Assembly (NCBI GenBank): GCA_003171215.1
Contig: PMYN01000078.1
Location: forward strand, 2,452 to 38,869
Length of the DNA: 36,418 nt
From: Gemmatimonadota bacterium
GTDB taxonomy: Bacteria > Gemmatimonadota > Gemmatimonadetes > Gemmatimonadales > Gemmatimonadaceae
Direction: 5' to 3'
Shown: positions 25,134-32,829 of the stretch, piece by piece
Numbering within the stretch: position 1 is the first letter of the stretch
Layout of the letters: the number at the start of each line of letters is the position of its first letter
The notes under the pieces: model-generated
Seen by the model: the letters and a program-made list of their open reading frames with translations, nothing else
Told to the model about the DNA's origin: nothing
The model's database searches: none
Made by a program: the position numbers and the translations under genes

Positions 25134-27239
25134 GTGTACTCTGCACTTCGCGCCGCCGCGGCCGCAGCACTGTTCGCGCTCCCGCTCGCCGCACAGCAGG
25201 ACGATCCCGCGCTGATCGCGAAGGCCAAGGCGATCCATGCCAGGGCGATCAAGATCGATACGCATGTCGACATCGATCCCTCGATGATGACCGACGTGAA
25301 GCCCAACTACGTCACCGGCCACGCGCATCAGGTCGATCTCCCGAAGATGCGAAACAGCGGCGTCGACGCCGTCTTCTTCAGCATCTTCGTCGGCCAGGCG
25401 CAGGACTTCTCCGACAGCGGCTACGCGAAAGCCAGGGCGGGCGACGTCGCGAAGTTCGAGGCCGTCCACTATCTGGCCGAAAAGCTCGCACCTGATCAAA
25501 TCGAAATCGCCTACACGGCGGCCGACGTCCGCCGCATTCGCGCGAAGGGGAAGCTCGTTGCGCTCATGGGCGTCGAGAACGGCTACGGCATAGGGACGGA
25601 CATCACGAACGTCAAGAAGTTCTACGACTACGGCGCGCGCTACCTCTCGCTCGCGCACAACGGGCACAACCAGCTCTCCGATTCGAACACCGGCGAATCC
25701 GACGATGTCTGGAAGTGGCACGGCGTGAGCCCGCTCGGCAAGCAGGTCGTCGCCGAGGCGAACAAGTACGGAATCATGCTCGACATTTCGCACCCGTCGA
25801 AAGAGTCGAACATGTGGGTGATGGCGAACAGCAAGGCGCCCGTGATCGCGTCGCACTCCGGCGTCCGCGCCTTGTGCAAGACGGCGTCGCGCGATCTCGA
25901 CGACGAACAGCTTCTTGCCCTCAAGAAGAACGGCGGCGTCATGCAGGCCGTCGCATTCGCCGGGTTCGTGAAGTGCGATCCGCCGTCGGCCGAGCGCACG
26001 GCGGCGCTCACGGCGCTCGCCGCTCAATACGGAATCCCCGCCGCGCAGGCCGGACGGTTGGGCGGCGGTGGCGGCGGGCGCGGCGCGGCGATTCCCAGCG
26101 GCGTCTGTGGCATCGGGTACGATGCGAACGCGGCGCCGCGCGGCGGCGGTGGCCGTGGCGCGGGCCGCGGCGGCCGCGGCAACCCGCTCGCCGACATGGA
26201 TCCGGTGAAGCGCGCCGAGTTCCAGGCGAAGCTCGACGCGCTCGACGTGAAATACCCGGTGCCGGCGCGCGCGAACGTCCAGGATTTCGTGAACCACATC
26301 GACTATGCCGTCAAACTCATCGGCGTCGACCACGTCGGCATCAGCTCCGATTTCGACGGCGGCGGCGGCATCGACGGCTACAACTGCACGAGTGAGGCGA
26401 TCAACGTCACGATCGAACTCGTCCGTCGCGGCTATACGGAGGAGCAGATCATCAAGATGTGGGGCGGCAACGTGCTGCGCGTGATGGAGGAGGTCGAGAA
26501 GGCGGCGAAGAAGGCGCAGGGAGTGAAGTCCACCGACGACGCGCTTCCCGAGACCGGCACGTTTTCCATCATCGCGTACGATACCGCGACCGGAGAATGG
26601 GGCGGTGCAGTGCAATCGCGGGTCTTCTCGGTCGGCAACGGCGTGCTCTCGGCGGAGGCCGGCGTGGGCGTCGTGGCGACGCAGGCGGTCGTCGACGTGA
26701 GTTACGGCCCGCAGGCCCTCGCGTTGCTGCGGCAGGGAAAGTCCGCCGGCGAAGTGGTGAAGTATGTGTGGGAGCACGATCCCGATCCCGACACCGCGCG
26801 CTGGGCGAAGACGGGGCGGCAATTCGCGGTGGTCGACGGCAAGGGAAATGTCGCGGCGTACACCGGGCCCACCGCGCCGACGGCAGCGGGTGACAGGCAG
26901 GGCGCGCACGTGACCGCGCAGGGAAACACGCTGGCCGACAAGTCGGTTCCGGATTCGATGGTCGCGGCGTTCAATCGCGCGAGCGGCCATCTCGCGTTCC
27001 GTCTGCTGGCCGGGATCGAGGCGGGTCAGGCGGCGGGCGGCGACAAACGCGGCAAGCAGTCGGCCGCGATGGTCATCGTGAAGAAGTGCGGCGGGGTATG
27101 GCTGCACAACGACGTGGTGCTCAAGCTGCAGGTGGACGACAGTCCGGAACCAATCGTCGAACTTCGCCGGCTCGTGGAAAAGGCGCCGCTGCCGCCGCGG
27201 GGCGTGACGAACGCGCAGAACGATCCGGCGTGCCGGTGA
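25134..27239 (+). CDS. M19 membrane-dipeptidase-like enzyme fused to DUF1028
   Basis: 701 residues from GTG 25134, chosen because GAGG lies 5 bases upstream and a Sec signal peptide follows directly (ALFALPLAA, then QQ). Residues about 30-470 are an M19 metallopeptidase: DTHVDID (H44, D46), VALMGVENGYG (bridging Glu), LAHNGHNQLSDS, MLDISHPS, VIASHSGVRALC and HVGISSDFDGG. Inside this domain, at 26058-26187, is a Gly/Arg-rich insertion (runs of GGGGGG and GRGAGRGGRG) with one Cys. Residues about 485-690 form DUF1028 (TFSIIAYDTATGEWGGAVQS and GVGVVATQAVVDVSYGPQAL), an Ntn-hydrolase-like fold. The product is exported and should cleave dipeptides or related amides. The DUF1028 role is unknown. Confidence 0.85.
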   Translation: MYSALRAAAAAALFALPLAAQQDDPALIAKAKAIHARAIKIDTHVDIDPSMMTDVKPNYVTGHAHQVDLPKMRNSGVDAVFFSIFVGQAQDFSDSGYAKARAGDVAKFEAVHYLAEKLAPDQIEIAYTAADVRRIRAKGKLVALMGVENGYGIGTDITNVKKFYDYGARYLSLAHNGHNQLSDSNTGESDDVWKWHGVSPLGKQVVAEANKYGIMLDISHPSKESNMWVMANSKAPVIASHSGVRALCKTASRDLDDEQLLALKKNGGVMQAVAFAGFVKCDPPSAERTAALTALAAQYGIPAAQAGRLGGGGGGRGAAIPSGVCGIGYDANAAPRGGGGRGAGRGGRGNPLADMDPVKRAEFQAKLDALDVKYPVPARANVQDFVNHIDYAVKLIGVDHVGISSDFDGGGGIDGYNCTSEAINVTIELVRRGYTEEQIIKMWGGNVLRVMEEVEKAAKKAQGVKSTDDALPETGTFSIIAYDTATGEWGGAVQSRVFSVGNGVLSAEAGVGVVATQAVVDVSYGPQALALLRQGKSAGEVVKYVWEHDPDPDTARWAKTGRQFAVVDGKGNVAAYTGPTAPTAAGDRQGAHVTAQGNTLADKSVPDSMVAAFNRASGHLAFRLLAGIEAGQAAGGDKRGKQSAAMVIVKKCGGVWLHNDVVLKLQVDDSPEPIVELRRLVEKAPLPPRGVTNAQNDPACR

Positions 27240-27432
27240 GCGAGGGGGCGGCGCACCGATTGCGCCCGCGACGGATGGTTCTCCGCCAGCGGCCGCCTGA
27301 CCCGCGTTGCTGCCGATGCGTGACCGCTGACTTCAGGAGCCCTGCAGGCTGTCGTGCACCCTGAAACGGTATTGGTTGCGCGCGCGATGAATCGATGACG
27401 CCCGCCGTCGCGCCCGCGCGCATCTTGCGCGC
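27240..27432. other. intergenic region, no gene recognised
   Basis: 193 bases between the dipeptidase and the HhH gene. It begins with a GC-rich imperfect hairpin (GGCGGCGC...GCGCCCGC, about 27246-27270), which could stop transcription but lacks a U-run. Nothing else is recognised. Confidence 0.3.
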
Positions 27433-28326
27433 ATGCCGACCCCCGGAGAACGCCGCGCCCTGATCTTCATCGCCTCCGTCGCCGCACTCGGCGTGGCCGT
27501 GCGCGGCTGGAGAGAGTTTCATCCGCAGGATTCGAGCGCGCTCGCCGGCAATCGCACCGCGCTCGCGCGCCAGATCGAGGCCGTCGATTCGGCGATTGCC
27601 GTCAGCAGCTCCAAGCGAAAGCCGCGCCCACCGCGCGCGCCGAGTCCACCGCGCGCGGAAGCGCCGCGCACCGCGCCCACGCCTCGCGCATCAATGACTC
27701 GCGGTCGAACGCCGGCGCCGGCCGACACGCAGCCGCGCGACCCGCGCCAAGCCTACTGGGACCGCAGCCTGCACTTCGATTCCGTCCGCCTCGCCCTCGA
27801 AGCCAGGGCCATCCCGGCCTCTGCGCGCCAACGTCGTTCTGTCGCACAACCGCCGCCGTCTGCCGTCCGCCGTCCGCCGTCTGCGGCGGCAACGCCGCCA
27901 ATCGACCTCGACGTCGCCACGATCGACGAGGTTGCCGCGATCCCGCTCATCGGTCCTGCCCTCGCCCGTCGCATCGTCGCCGACCGCATCGAGAACGGCC
28001 CGTTCGGTTCCATCGTCGAATTGGAGCGGGTCCAGGGCATCACGGCGGCGTTTGCCCGGCGCCTGTCGCCGTTCGTGACCTTTTCCCGTCCCCCCCGTCT
28101 TGGAAGTGCGGGAGAGAGGCGGCCTCGGACAAAAGTGAGCGTCGCCCGGGGGGGGTGGGTCGCGTCCTTGACACCACTCCCGCCGCCGGACAGCTTCACC
28201 AAATCGGGTTCGCGCATCTATAGTATGGTGGCGAGCCCGGTATTTTCACACGAAAGAACCCGACGACGAGCACTGACGCGACATGGCTTCCCCCGTTGCC
28301 ACCAAAGACAGCGAACGCATTGGTGA
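27433..28326 (+). CDS. ComEA-like helix-hairpin-helix protein, possibly frameshifted at the 3' end
   Basis: 297 residues as read from ATG 27433. Residues 8-24 form a signal/anchor helix (ALIFIASVAALGVAVRG). A Pro/Arg/Ala-rich linker (about 55-155) follows and includes a 7-base tandem repeat. Then comes a double HhH DNA-binding unit (TIDEVAAIPLIGPALARRI and FGSIVELERVQGITAAFARRL), as in ComEA competence proteins that bind incoming DNA in the periplasm. The frame after residue 220 loses protein character, runs through the likely pilB promoter and overlaps pilB by 44 bases. A run of 7 C (28090-28096) lies at the change point. With 6 C the frame would stop at 28138, so the natural end may be there. 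Neighbouring pil genes fit a role in DNA uptake. Confidence 0.6.
   Translation: MPTPGERRALIFIASVAALGVAVRGWREFHPQDSSALAGNRTALARQIEAVDSAIAVSSSKRKPRPPRAPSPPRAEAPRTAPTPRASMTRGRTPAPADTQPRDPRQAYWDRSLHFDSVRLALEARAIPASARQRRSVAQPPPSAVRRPPSAAATPPIDLDVATIDEVAAIPLIGPALARRIVADRIENGPFGSIVELERVQGITAAFARRLSPFVTFSRPPRLGSAGERRPRTKVSVARGGWVASLTPLPPPDSFTKSGSRIYSMVASPVFSHERTRRRALTRHGFPRCHQRQRTHW
27855..27882 (+). repeat. heptamer tandem repeat GCCGTCY inside the HhH gene
   Basis: Four head-to-tail 7-base units (GCCGTCT, GCCGTCC, GCCGTCC, GCCGTCT) lie in the Pro-rich linker. Three units equal seven codons, so expansion by single units would shift the frame. Confidence 0.8.
28195..28224 (+). promoter_or_regulatory. 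candidate promoter for pilB
   Basis: TTCACC (28195-28200) and TATAGT (28219-28224) are 18 bases apart. The -10 matches five of six consensus positions. Transcription would begin about 50 bases before the pilB ATG. Confidence 0.4.
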
Positions 28327-30118
28327 TCTCCTCGTCCGTGAGGGGCTCATCACGAAGGACCAGTTGGACAAGGCGCTGCAGGAGCAGCGCCAGAACGGCA
28401 CGCGCGTCGGGTACAACCTCGTCAAGCTCGGATTCATCCAGGAAATCGAGCTAACCAAGCACTTGGCCCGGCAGTACAAGATGCCGGCCGTGGATCTCTC
28501 GAAGTTCGAGGTCGATCCCAAGATCGTGAAGCTCATCCCCGCGGATCTCGCGATCAAGAACCTCGTCCTCCCGCTGAAGCGCGACGGCCGCACGCTCACG
28601 GTGGCCATGGCCGATCCGACGAACTTCGCGGTCATCGACGACCTGAAGTTCATTACGCGCTACGACATCTTCCCGGTCATCGCAGGCGAGTTCACGCTCC
28701 GCAACTACCTCGACAAGATCTACGAGTCGGCCGACGTCCAGATCTCCGCCCTCCTCGACGACATCGCGGGGATGGATACGGGCGAAGAGCTCGAGGTCCT
28801 GGAGAACAAGGAAGAGGAAGTCAACGCCACCGCGCTCGCCGCCCAGATGGACGAGGCGCCGGTCGTGAAGCTCATCAACGCGCTCCTCACCGACGCCGTG
28901 AAGCGCGGCGCGAGCGACATCCACTTCGAGTGCTTCGAGCACGACCTCCGCGTGCGCTACCGCATCGACGGCGCCCTCGAGGAGATCATGAAGCCGCCCA
29001 AGAAGATGCAGGCGGCGCTCGTCTCGCGCTTCAAGATCATGTCGTCGCTCAACATCGCCGAGCGCCGCGTGCCGCAGGACGGCCGCATCAAGCTGAAGAT
29101 GGGCAAGAAGGTTGTCGACTATCGCGTGTCGACCCTGCCGACGCTCTTCGGCGAGAAGGTCGTGCTTCGAATCCTCGACCAGGGAAACCTCACGCTCGAT
29201 CTCGAGAAGTTCGGCATCGAGCCGCGCGCCGAGCGCGAGTTGATGGAGGCGGTGTCGAACCCGTACGGCATGGTGCTCGTGACCGGCCCCACCGGGTCCG
29301 GCAAGACCACCACCTTGTACTCCGCGCTCTCGAAGGTGAACGCGATCGACGTGAACATCATGACCGCCGAGGATCCCGTGGAGTACAATCTCTACGGCGT
29401 CAACCAGGTGCTCGTTCGCAACGAGATCGGCATGACATTCGCCGCGGCGCTGAAGGCGTTCCTGCGCCAGGACCCGAACATCATCATGGTGGGCGAGATC
29501 CGCGACCTCGAGACGGGCGGCATTGCCATCAAGGCCGCCCTCACCGGCCACATGGTGCTCTCGACGCTGCACACCAACTCGGCGCCCGAGACGGTCACGC
29601 GACTCCTGGACATGGGCCTCGAGCCGTTCAACGTCAGCTCCGCGCTGAATCTCGTGCTCGCGCAGCGGCTCCTCCGTCGCATCTGCTCGAACTGCAAGGT
29701 GAAGTACGATCCCGACGACCTCGAACTCGACGCCGCGAAGGTCAAGCGCACCTCGACCTTCCGCGAGCTCCGCTTCACGGAAGAAGCGCTGCAGGGAGCG
29801 AAGGGCCGCGCGACGAAGGAAGCCGCACCCTTCCTCACGAACCTCTCGCTCGACACCAAGATCGGCGACGTCCCCTTCTTCAAGGGCACGGGCTGCGAGA
29901 GCTGCAACGGCACCGGCTTGAAGGGCCGCCAGGGCCTCTACGAAGTCATGTTCATGACCCCGAAGCTCCGCAAGCTGATTCTCCAGAACGTCGGAGCCGC
30001 GGAGATCAAGGACGGCGCCGTCGAGGAAGGCATGCTCACGCTGAGAATGGACGGCTGGCTGAAAGTGTTGAAGGGCATCACCACGCTGGAGCAAGTGATC
30101 CGCGAAACCGCCGCGTAA
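28283..30118 (+). CDS. pilB: type IV pilus assembly ATPase PilB
   Basis: 611 residues from ATG 28283. The N-terminal MshEN/GspE-N domain (about 10-150) begins RIGDLLVREGLITKDQLDKA, the repeat that in some PilB/MshE proteins binds cyclic di-GMP. The central ATPase carries Walker A GPTGSGKTTTLYSAL (about 334-348), the Asp box AEDPVEYNL, Walker B IIMVGEIRDLETGG and the His box LTGHMVLSTLHTNSA. A zinc motif follows in C-x2-C pairs (ICSNCK, and CESCNGTG some 70 residues later), normal for extension ATPases. The hexamer powers pilus extension on the cytoplasmic face of the inner membrane, with PilC. It is the first of three pil genes in line. Confidence 0.96.
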   Translation: MASPVATKDSERIGDLLVREGLITKDQLDKALQEQRQNGTRVGYNLVKLGFIQEIELTKHLARQYKMPAVDLSKFEVDPKIVKLIPADLAIKNLVLPLKRDGRTLTVAMADPTNFAVIDDLKFITRYDIFPVIAGEFTLRNYLDKIYESADVQISALLDDIAGMDTGEELEVLENKEEEVNATALAAQMDEAPVVKLINALLTDAVKRGASDIHFECFEHDLRVRYRIDGALEEIMKPPKKMQAALVSRFKIMSSLNIAERRVPQDGRIKLKMGKKVVDYRVSTLPTLFGEKVVLRILDQGNLTLDLEKFGIEPRAERELMEAVSNPYGMVLVTGPTGSGKTTTLYSALSKVNAIDVNIMTAEDPVEYNLYGVNQVLVRNEIGMTFAAALKAFLRQDPNIIMVGEIRDLETGGIAIKAALTGHMVLSTLHTNSAPETVTRLLDMGLEPFNVSSALNLVLAQRLLRRICSNCKVKYDPDDLELDAAKVKRTSTFRELRFTEEALQGAKGRATKEAAPFLTNLSLDTKIGDVPFFKGTGCESCNGTGLKGRQGLYEVMFMTPKLRKLILQNVGAAEIKDGAVEEGMLTLRMDGWLKVLKGITTLEQVIRETAA

Positions 30119-30180
30119 AGATGTTGCAGTTCGCTTTGTTCTAACGTCTCATCTCTACTCGTATCTCACGTCTCCACCCA

Positions 30181-30239
30181 GCATCCCGCATTCCTCTTCC
30201 GCATCCTGCATCAGGTAGTTGACCCGCATCCCGCATCGA
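30181..30239 (+). repeat. GCATCCC-type heptamer repeat in the pilB-pilT spacer
   Basis: Degenerate 7-base units lie in the spacer: GCATCCC and GCATTCC (30181-30194), GCATCCT and GCATCAG (30201-30214), GCATCCC and GCATCGA (30226-30239). Together with the preceding pyrimidine-rich TCTCATCTCTACTCG stretch they fill the 128-base gap. No promoter or terminator is evident within it. Confidence 0.65.
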
Positions 30240-30246
30240 TTAGTTA

Positions 30247-31401
30247 ATGACCGCTCCCCTCGCCACCGGCCTGAATCTCCGGACTCTCCTCGAGGAAATG
30301 ATCGAGCGAGACGCGTCCGACCTGCACATCACCGCCGGCGAGCGCGCGAAGATGCGCATCGACGGCGACATCGTGAATTCGAAGAACGACTACGTCCTCT
30401 CGCCGAAGGACACGCTGCAGATCGCCTATTCCGTCCTCACGGAACAGCAGAAGAAGCGCTTCGAGATGGACGACGAGCTCGACTTCTCGTTCGGCATCCA
30501 GGGCCTGGCGCGCTTCCGCGGCAACTGCTTCAAGCAGCGCGGCTGCGTCTCGATGGTGATGCGGCAGATCCCGATCACCATCAAGACCTTCAGCGACCTG
30601 AACCTGCCGCCGGTGATCGCGCGCATGGCCGAGAAGCCGCGCGGCCTCGTGCTCGTCACGGGTCCGACGGGCTCCGGAAAATCGACCACGCTCGCCGCGA
30701 TGATCGACAAGATCAATCGCGAGCGAAAGGGCCACATCATCACCGTCGAAGATCCGATCGAGTTCATCCACCGGCATCAGGGCTGCATCATCAACCAGCG
30801 CGAAGTCGGGACCGACACGAAGAGCTTCGCCAACGCGCTCAAGTACGCGCTGCGTGAAGACCCCGACGTGCTGCTCATCGGTGAAATGCGCGACCTCGAG
30901 ACCATCCAGGCCGCGCTGACCATCGCCGAGACGGGGCACCTCGCATTCGCGACGCTGCATACGAACTCCGCGGCCGAGGCCGTCAACCGCATCATCGACG
31001 TCTTTCCGGCGCACCAGCAGTCGCAGGTGCGCGCGCAACTCGCGTTCGTGCTCGAGGGGATCGTCACGCAGACGCTGCTGCCGCGCCGCTCGGGGAGGGG
31101 CCGCGTGATGGCGGCGGAGATCCTGGTGGTCACGCCCGCGATCCGCTCGCTGATTCGCGACGACAAGGTGCACCAGATCTATTCGTCGATGCAGTCCGGC
31201 AAGAAGCACGGCATGCAGACGATGAACGACGCGCTGTACCAGCTGTACATGGCGCGTGAGGTGGACGAGGAGGAGTGCCTGCGCGTCTCCAGCGACCCGG
31301 TCGAGTTCTACCGGCTGATCGGGAAGACGATGGTTGAGGGGGACACGGCGCCGCGTGAGGGCCCTACGAAGGCCGGGTCGGCTCCGGCCGGACGCCGTTG
31401 A
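30247..31401 (+). CDS. pilT: type IV pilus retraction ATPase PilT
   Basis: 384 residues from ATG 30247. Early MIERDASDLHITAGERAKMRIDGDI is the PilT N-terminal PAS-like domain. The ATPase core has Walker A GPTGSGKSTTLAAMI (about 138-152), Asp box VEDPIEFIH, Walker B LLIGEMRDLETIQ and His box ETGHLAFATLHTNSA. The conserved C-terminal AIRSLIRDDKVHQIYSSMQSG matches the AIRNLIREGK motif needed for retraction. There is no cysteine zinc motif, as expected for PilT in contrast to PilB. It depolymerises the pilus and drives twitching and DNA uptake. It is followed 32 bases later by pilC. Confidence 0.96.
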   Translation: MTAPLATGLNLRTLLEEMIERDASDLHITAGERAKMRIDGDIVNSKNDYVLSPKDTLQIAYSVLTEQQKKRFEMDDELDFSFGIQGLARFRGNCFKQRGCVSMVMRQIPITIKTFSDLNLPPVIARMAEKPRGLVLVTGPTGSGKSTTLAAMIDKINRERKGHIITVEDPIEFIHRHQGCIINQREVGTDTKSFANALKYALREDPDVLLIGEMRDLETIQAALTIAETGHLAFATLHTNSAAEAVNRIIDVFPAHQQSQVRAQLAFVLEGIVTQTLLPRRSGRGRVMAAEILVVTPAIRSLIRDDKVHQIYSSMQSGKKHGMQTMNDALYQLYMAREVDEEECLRVSSDPVEFYRLIGKTMVEGDTAPREGPTKAGSAPAGRR

Positions 31402-31433
31402 GTTCCGCCACGAAGTCATTCGAGGAGTAAGCG

Positions 31434-32630
31434 ATGCCAACGTTCACGTATACCGCACGCGACGCCAAGGGCGATCTCAAGACCGCGACGATCGACGCGG
31501 CCAACCGCGAGGACGTCGTCCAGCAGCTGCGACGGCTGCGGATGAACGTCGTCAAGGTCGAGGAGCAGTCCAAGTCGAAGCAGAAGACCGGCGGCTCGGT
31601 CTCGATGCGCGACATCGTGATCTTCACCCGCCAGTTCTCGACCATGATCAACTCGGGCCTGCCGCTCGTGCAGGCGCTCGACATTCTCTCGAAGCAGAGC
31701 GAGAACAAGGCGCTGCAGGCCGTGACGCGCCAGATCGTGTTCGACGTCGAATCGGGCCACACCGTGGCCGACGCGCTCGCCAAGCACCCGAAAGCGTTCA
31801 GCGACCTCTACGTGAACATGGTGGCCGCGGGCGAGGCCGGCGGTATTCTCGACACGATCCTCATGCGACTCGCGACGTTCATGGAAAAGAACGACGCCCT
31901 GGTGCGCAAGGTGAAGGGCGCGATGATCTACCCTGGCGTCATCATGAGCGTGGCCGCGATCGCCATCAGCGTGCTGCTCATCTTCGTGATCCCCGTCTTC
32001 CAGAGCATGTTCGCGTCGGTGAACCTGACGCTGCCGTTCGCCACGCGCATCGTGATCGGGCTCTCGGGATTCCTGAAGGGCTACTGGTGGGCGGTCGGGC
32101 TCGGCGGAGCCGCCGCCTTTTACAGCCTCAAGAAGTACTACGCGACGTCGGGCGGCCAGCTCGTGATCGACCGGGCGCTGCTCCACTTCCCGGTGCTCGG
32201 CGACGTGCTCCGCAAATCGGCCGTCAGCCGGTTCACGCGCACGCTCGGCACGCTGATCAGCTCCGGCGTGTCGATTCTCGACGGACTCGAGATCACCGCG
32301 AAGACCGCCGGCAACCGCGTGATCCAGGACGCCATCATGGCGAGCCGCTCGTCGATCGCCGGCGGCGACACCATCAGCGCGCCGCTCGCGAAGTCGAATG
32401 TCTTCCCGCCGATGGTCATCTCGATGATCTCTGTCGGCGAGCAAACCGGCGGTCTCGACGAAATGCTCGCGAAGATCGCCGACTTTTACGACGAAGAAGT
32501 GGACGCCGCGGTGAGCGGACTGCTGGCACTGCTCGAGCCGGTGATGATCGTGTTCCTCGGCGTCGTGGTCGGCGGCATGGTGGTGGCCATGTACCTGCCG
32601 ATCTTCGACATGGTGAACGCGGTGCAGTAG
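31434..32630 (+). CDS. pilC: type IV pilus inner-membrane platform protein PilC
   Basis: 398 residues, ribosome site GAGGAG (31422-31427). The opening PTFTYTARDAKGDLKT is the family's usual N-terminus. Two T2SSF cytoplasmic domains (about 60-180 and 265-380) each start with the FTRQFSTMINSGLPLVQAL or FTRTLGTLISSGVSILDGL pattern. Membrane segments lie near 165-190 (VIMSVAAIAISVLLIFVIPV), 215-235 and 365-390 (LEPVMIVFLGVVVGGMVVAMYL). It anchors PilB and PilT at the pilus base. It is the last pil gene in view; the next gene converges on it. Confidence 0.95.
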   Translation: MPTFTYTARDAKGDLKTATIDAANREDVVQQLRRLRMNVVKVEEQSKSKQKTGGSVSMRDIVIFTRQFSTMINSGLPLVQALDILSKQSENKALQAVTRQIVFDVESGHTVADALAKHPKAFSDLYVNMVAAGEAGGILDTILMRLATFMEKNDALVRKVKGAMIYPGVIMSVAAIAISVLLIFVIPVFQSMFASVNLTLPFATRIVIGLSGFLKGYWWAVGLGGAAAFYSLKKYYATSGGQLVIDRALLHFPVLGDVLRKSAVSRFTRTLGTLISSGVSILDGLEITAKTAGNRVIQDAIMASRSSIAGGDTISAPLAKSNVFPPMVISMISVGEQTGGLDEMLAKIADFYDEEVDAAVSGLLALLEPVMIVFLGVVVGGMVVAMYLPIFDMVNAVQ

Positions 32631-32652
32631 CGAGCTGATATGGGCAGACGCG

Positions 32653-32709
32653 GATTCTGTCCGCTTCTTCGCCATTGATTCTGTCCGTTTCGCCTTTCGG
32701 TTCTGTCCG
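32653..32709. repeat. three direct repeats GRTTCTGTCCG, transposon-end-like
   Basis: Copies at 32653-32663 (GATTCTGTCCG), 32677-32687 (identical) and 32699-32709 (GGTTCTGTCCG) start 24 and 22 bases apart, about two helical turns. Read on the minus strand they are CGGACAGAAYC. Repeated short sites near an end, each on the same face of the helix, are typical of transposase-binding sites. No transposase gene is adjacent, so this would be a remnant. Confidence 0.55.
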
Positions 32710-32736
32710 GCGGCGCTGCAGCACGAGCGCCGCCGG
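32707..32736. terminator. strong GC hairpin between pilC and the convergent gene
   Basis: CCGGCGGCGCT (32707-32717) pairs perfectly with AGCGCCGCCGG (32726-32736) around an 8-base loop. The 11-pair stem lies where the two converging transcripts end. No U-run follows, so a terminator role is possible but not typical; it could also be part of a mobile-element end. Confidence 0.4.
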
Positions 32737-32787
32737 AGCGCAATGCCTTGGCTAACAACCAAGCGATTGCTCTGATGCGCTAACTTA

Positions 32788-32806
32788 CGCTCCAAAGTTT
32801 GGAGCG
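32788..32806. other. 19-base perfect palindrome
   Basis: CGCTCCAAAGTTTGGAGCG has 9-base arms around a central G. It sits 24 bases beyond the stop of the primase-helicase gene. It may be a terminator stem for that gene on the minus strand or an element end; no partner copy was found in the window. Confidence 0.5.
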
Positions 32807-32829
32807 CCCTCGTTCGTCGTCGGGGGGCG

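Noticed and set aside
25110-27107. 665-residue open frame opposite the M19-DUF1028 gene
   Set aside because: Same antisense artefact; the forward frame has catalytic motifs throughout.
28168-28173. Perfect TTGACA -35 box upstream of pilB
   Set aside because: The only good -10 (28219) is 45 bases away, far outside normal spacing.
28451-30094. 547-residue open frame on the minus strand opposite pilB
   Set aside because: Antisense shadow of a highly conserved ATPase gene; composition is His/Arg/Glu-rich with no domain.
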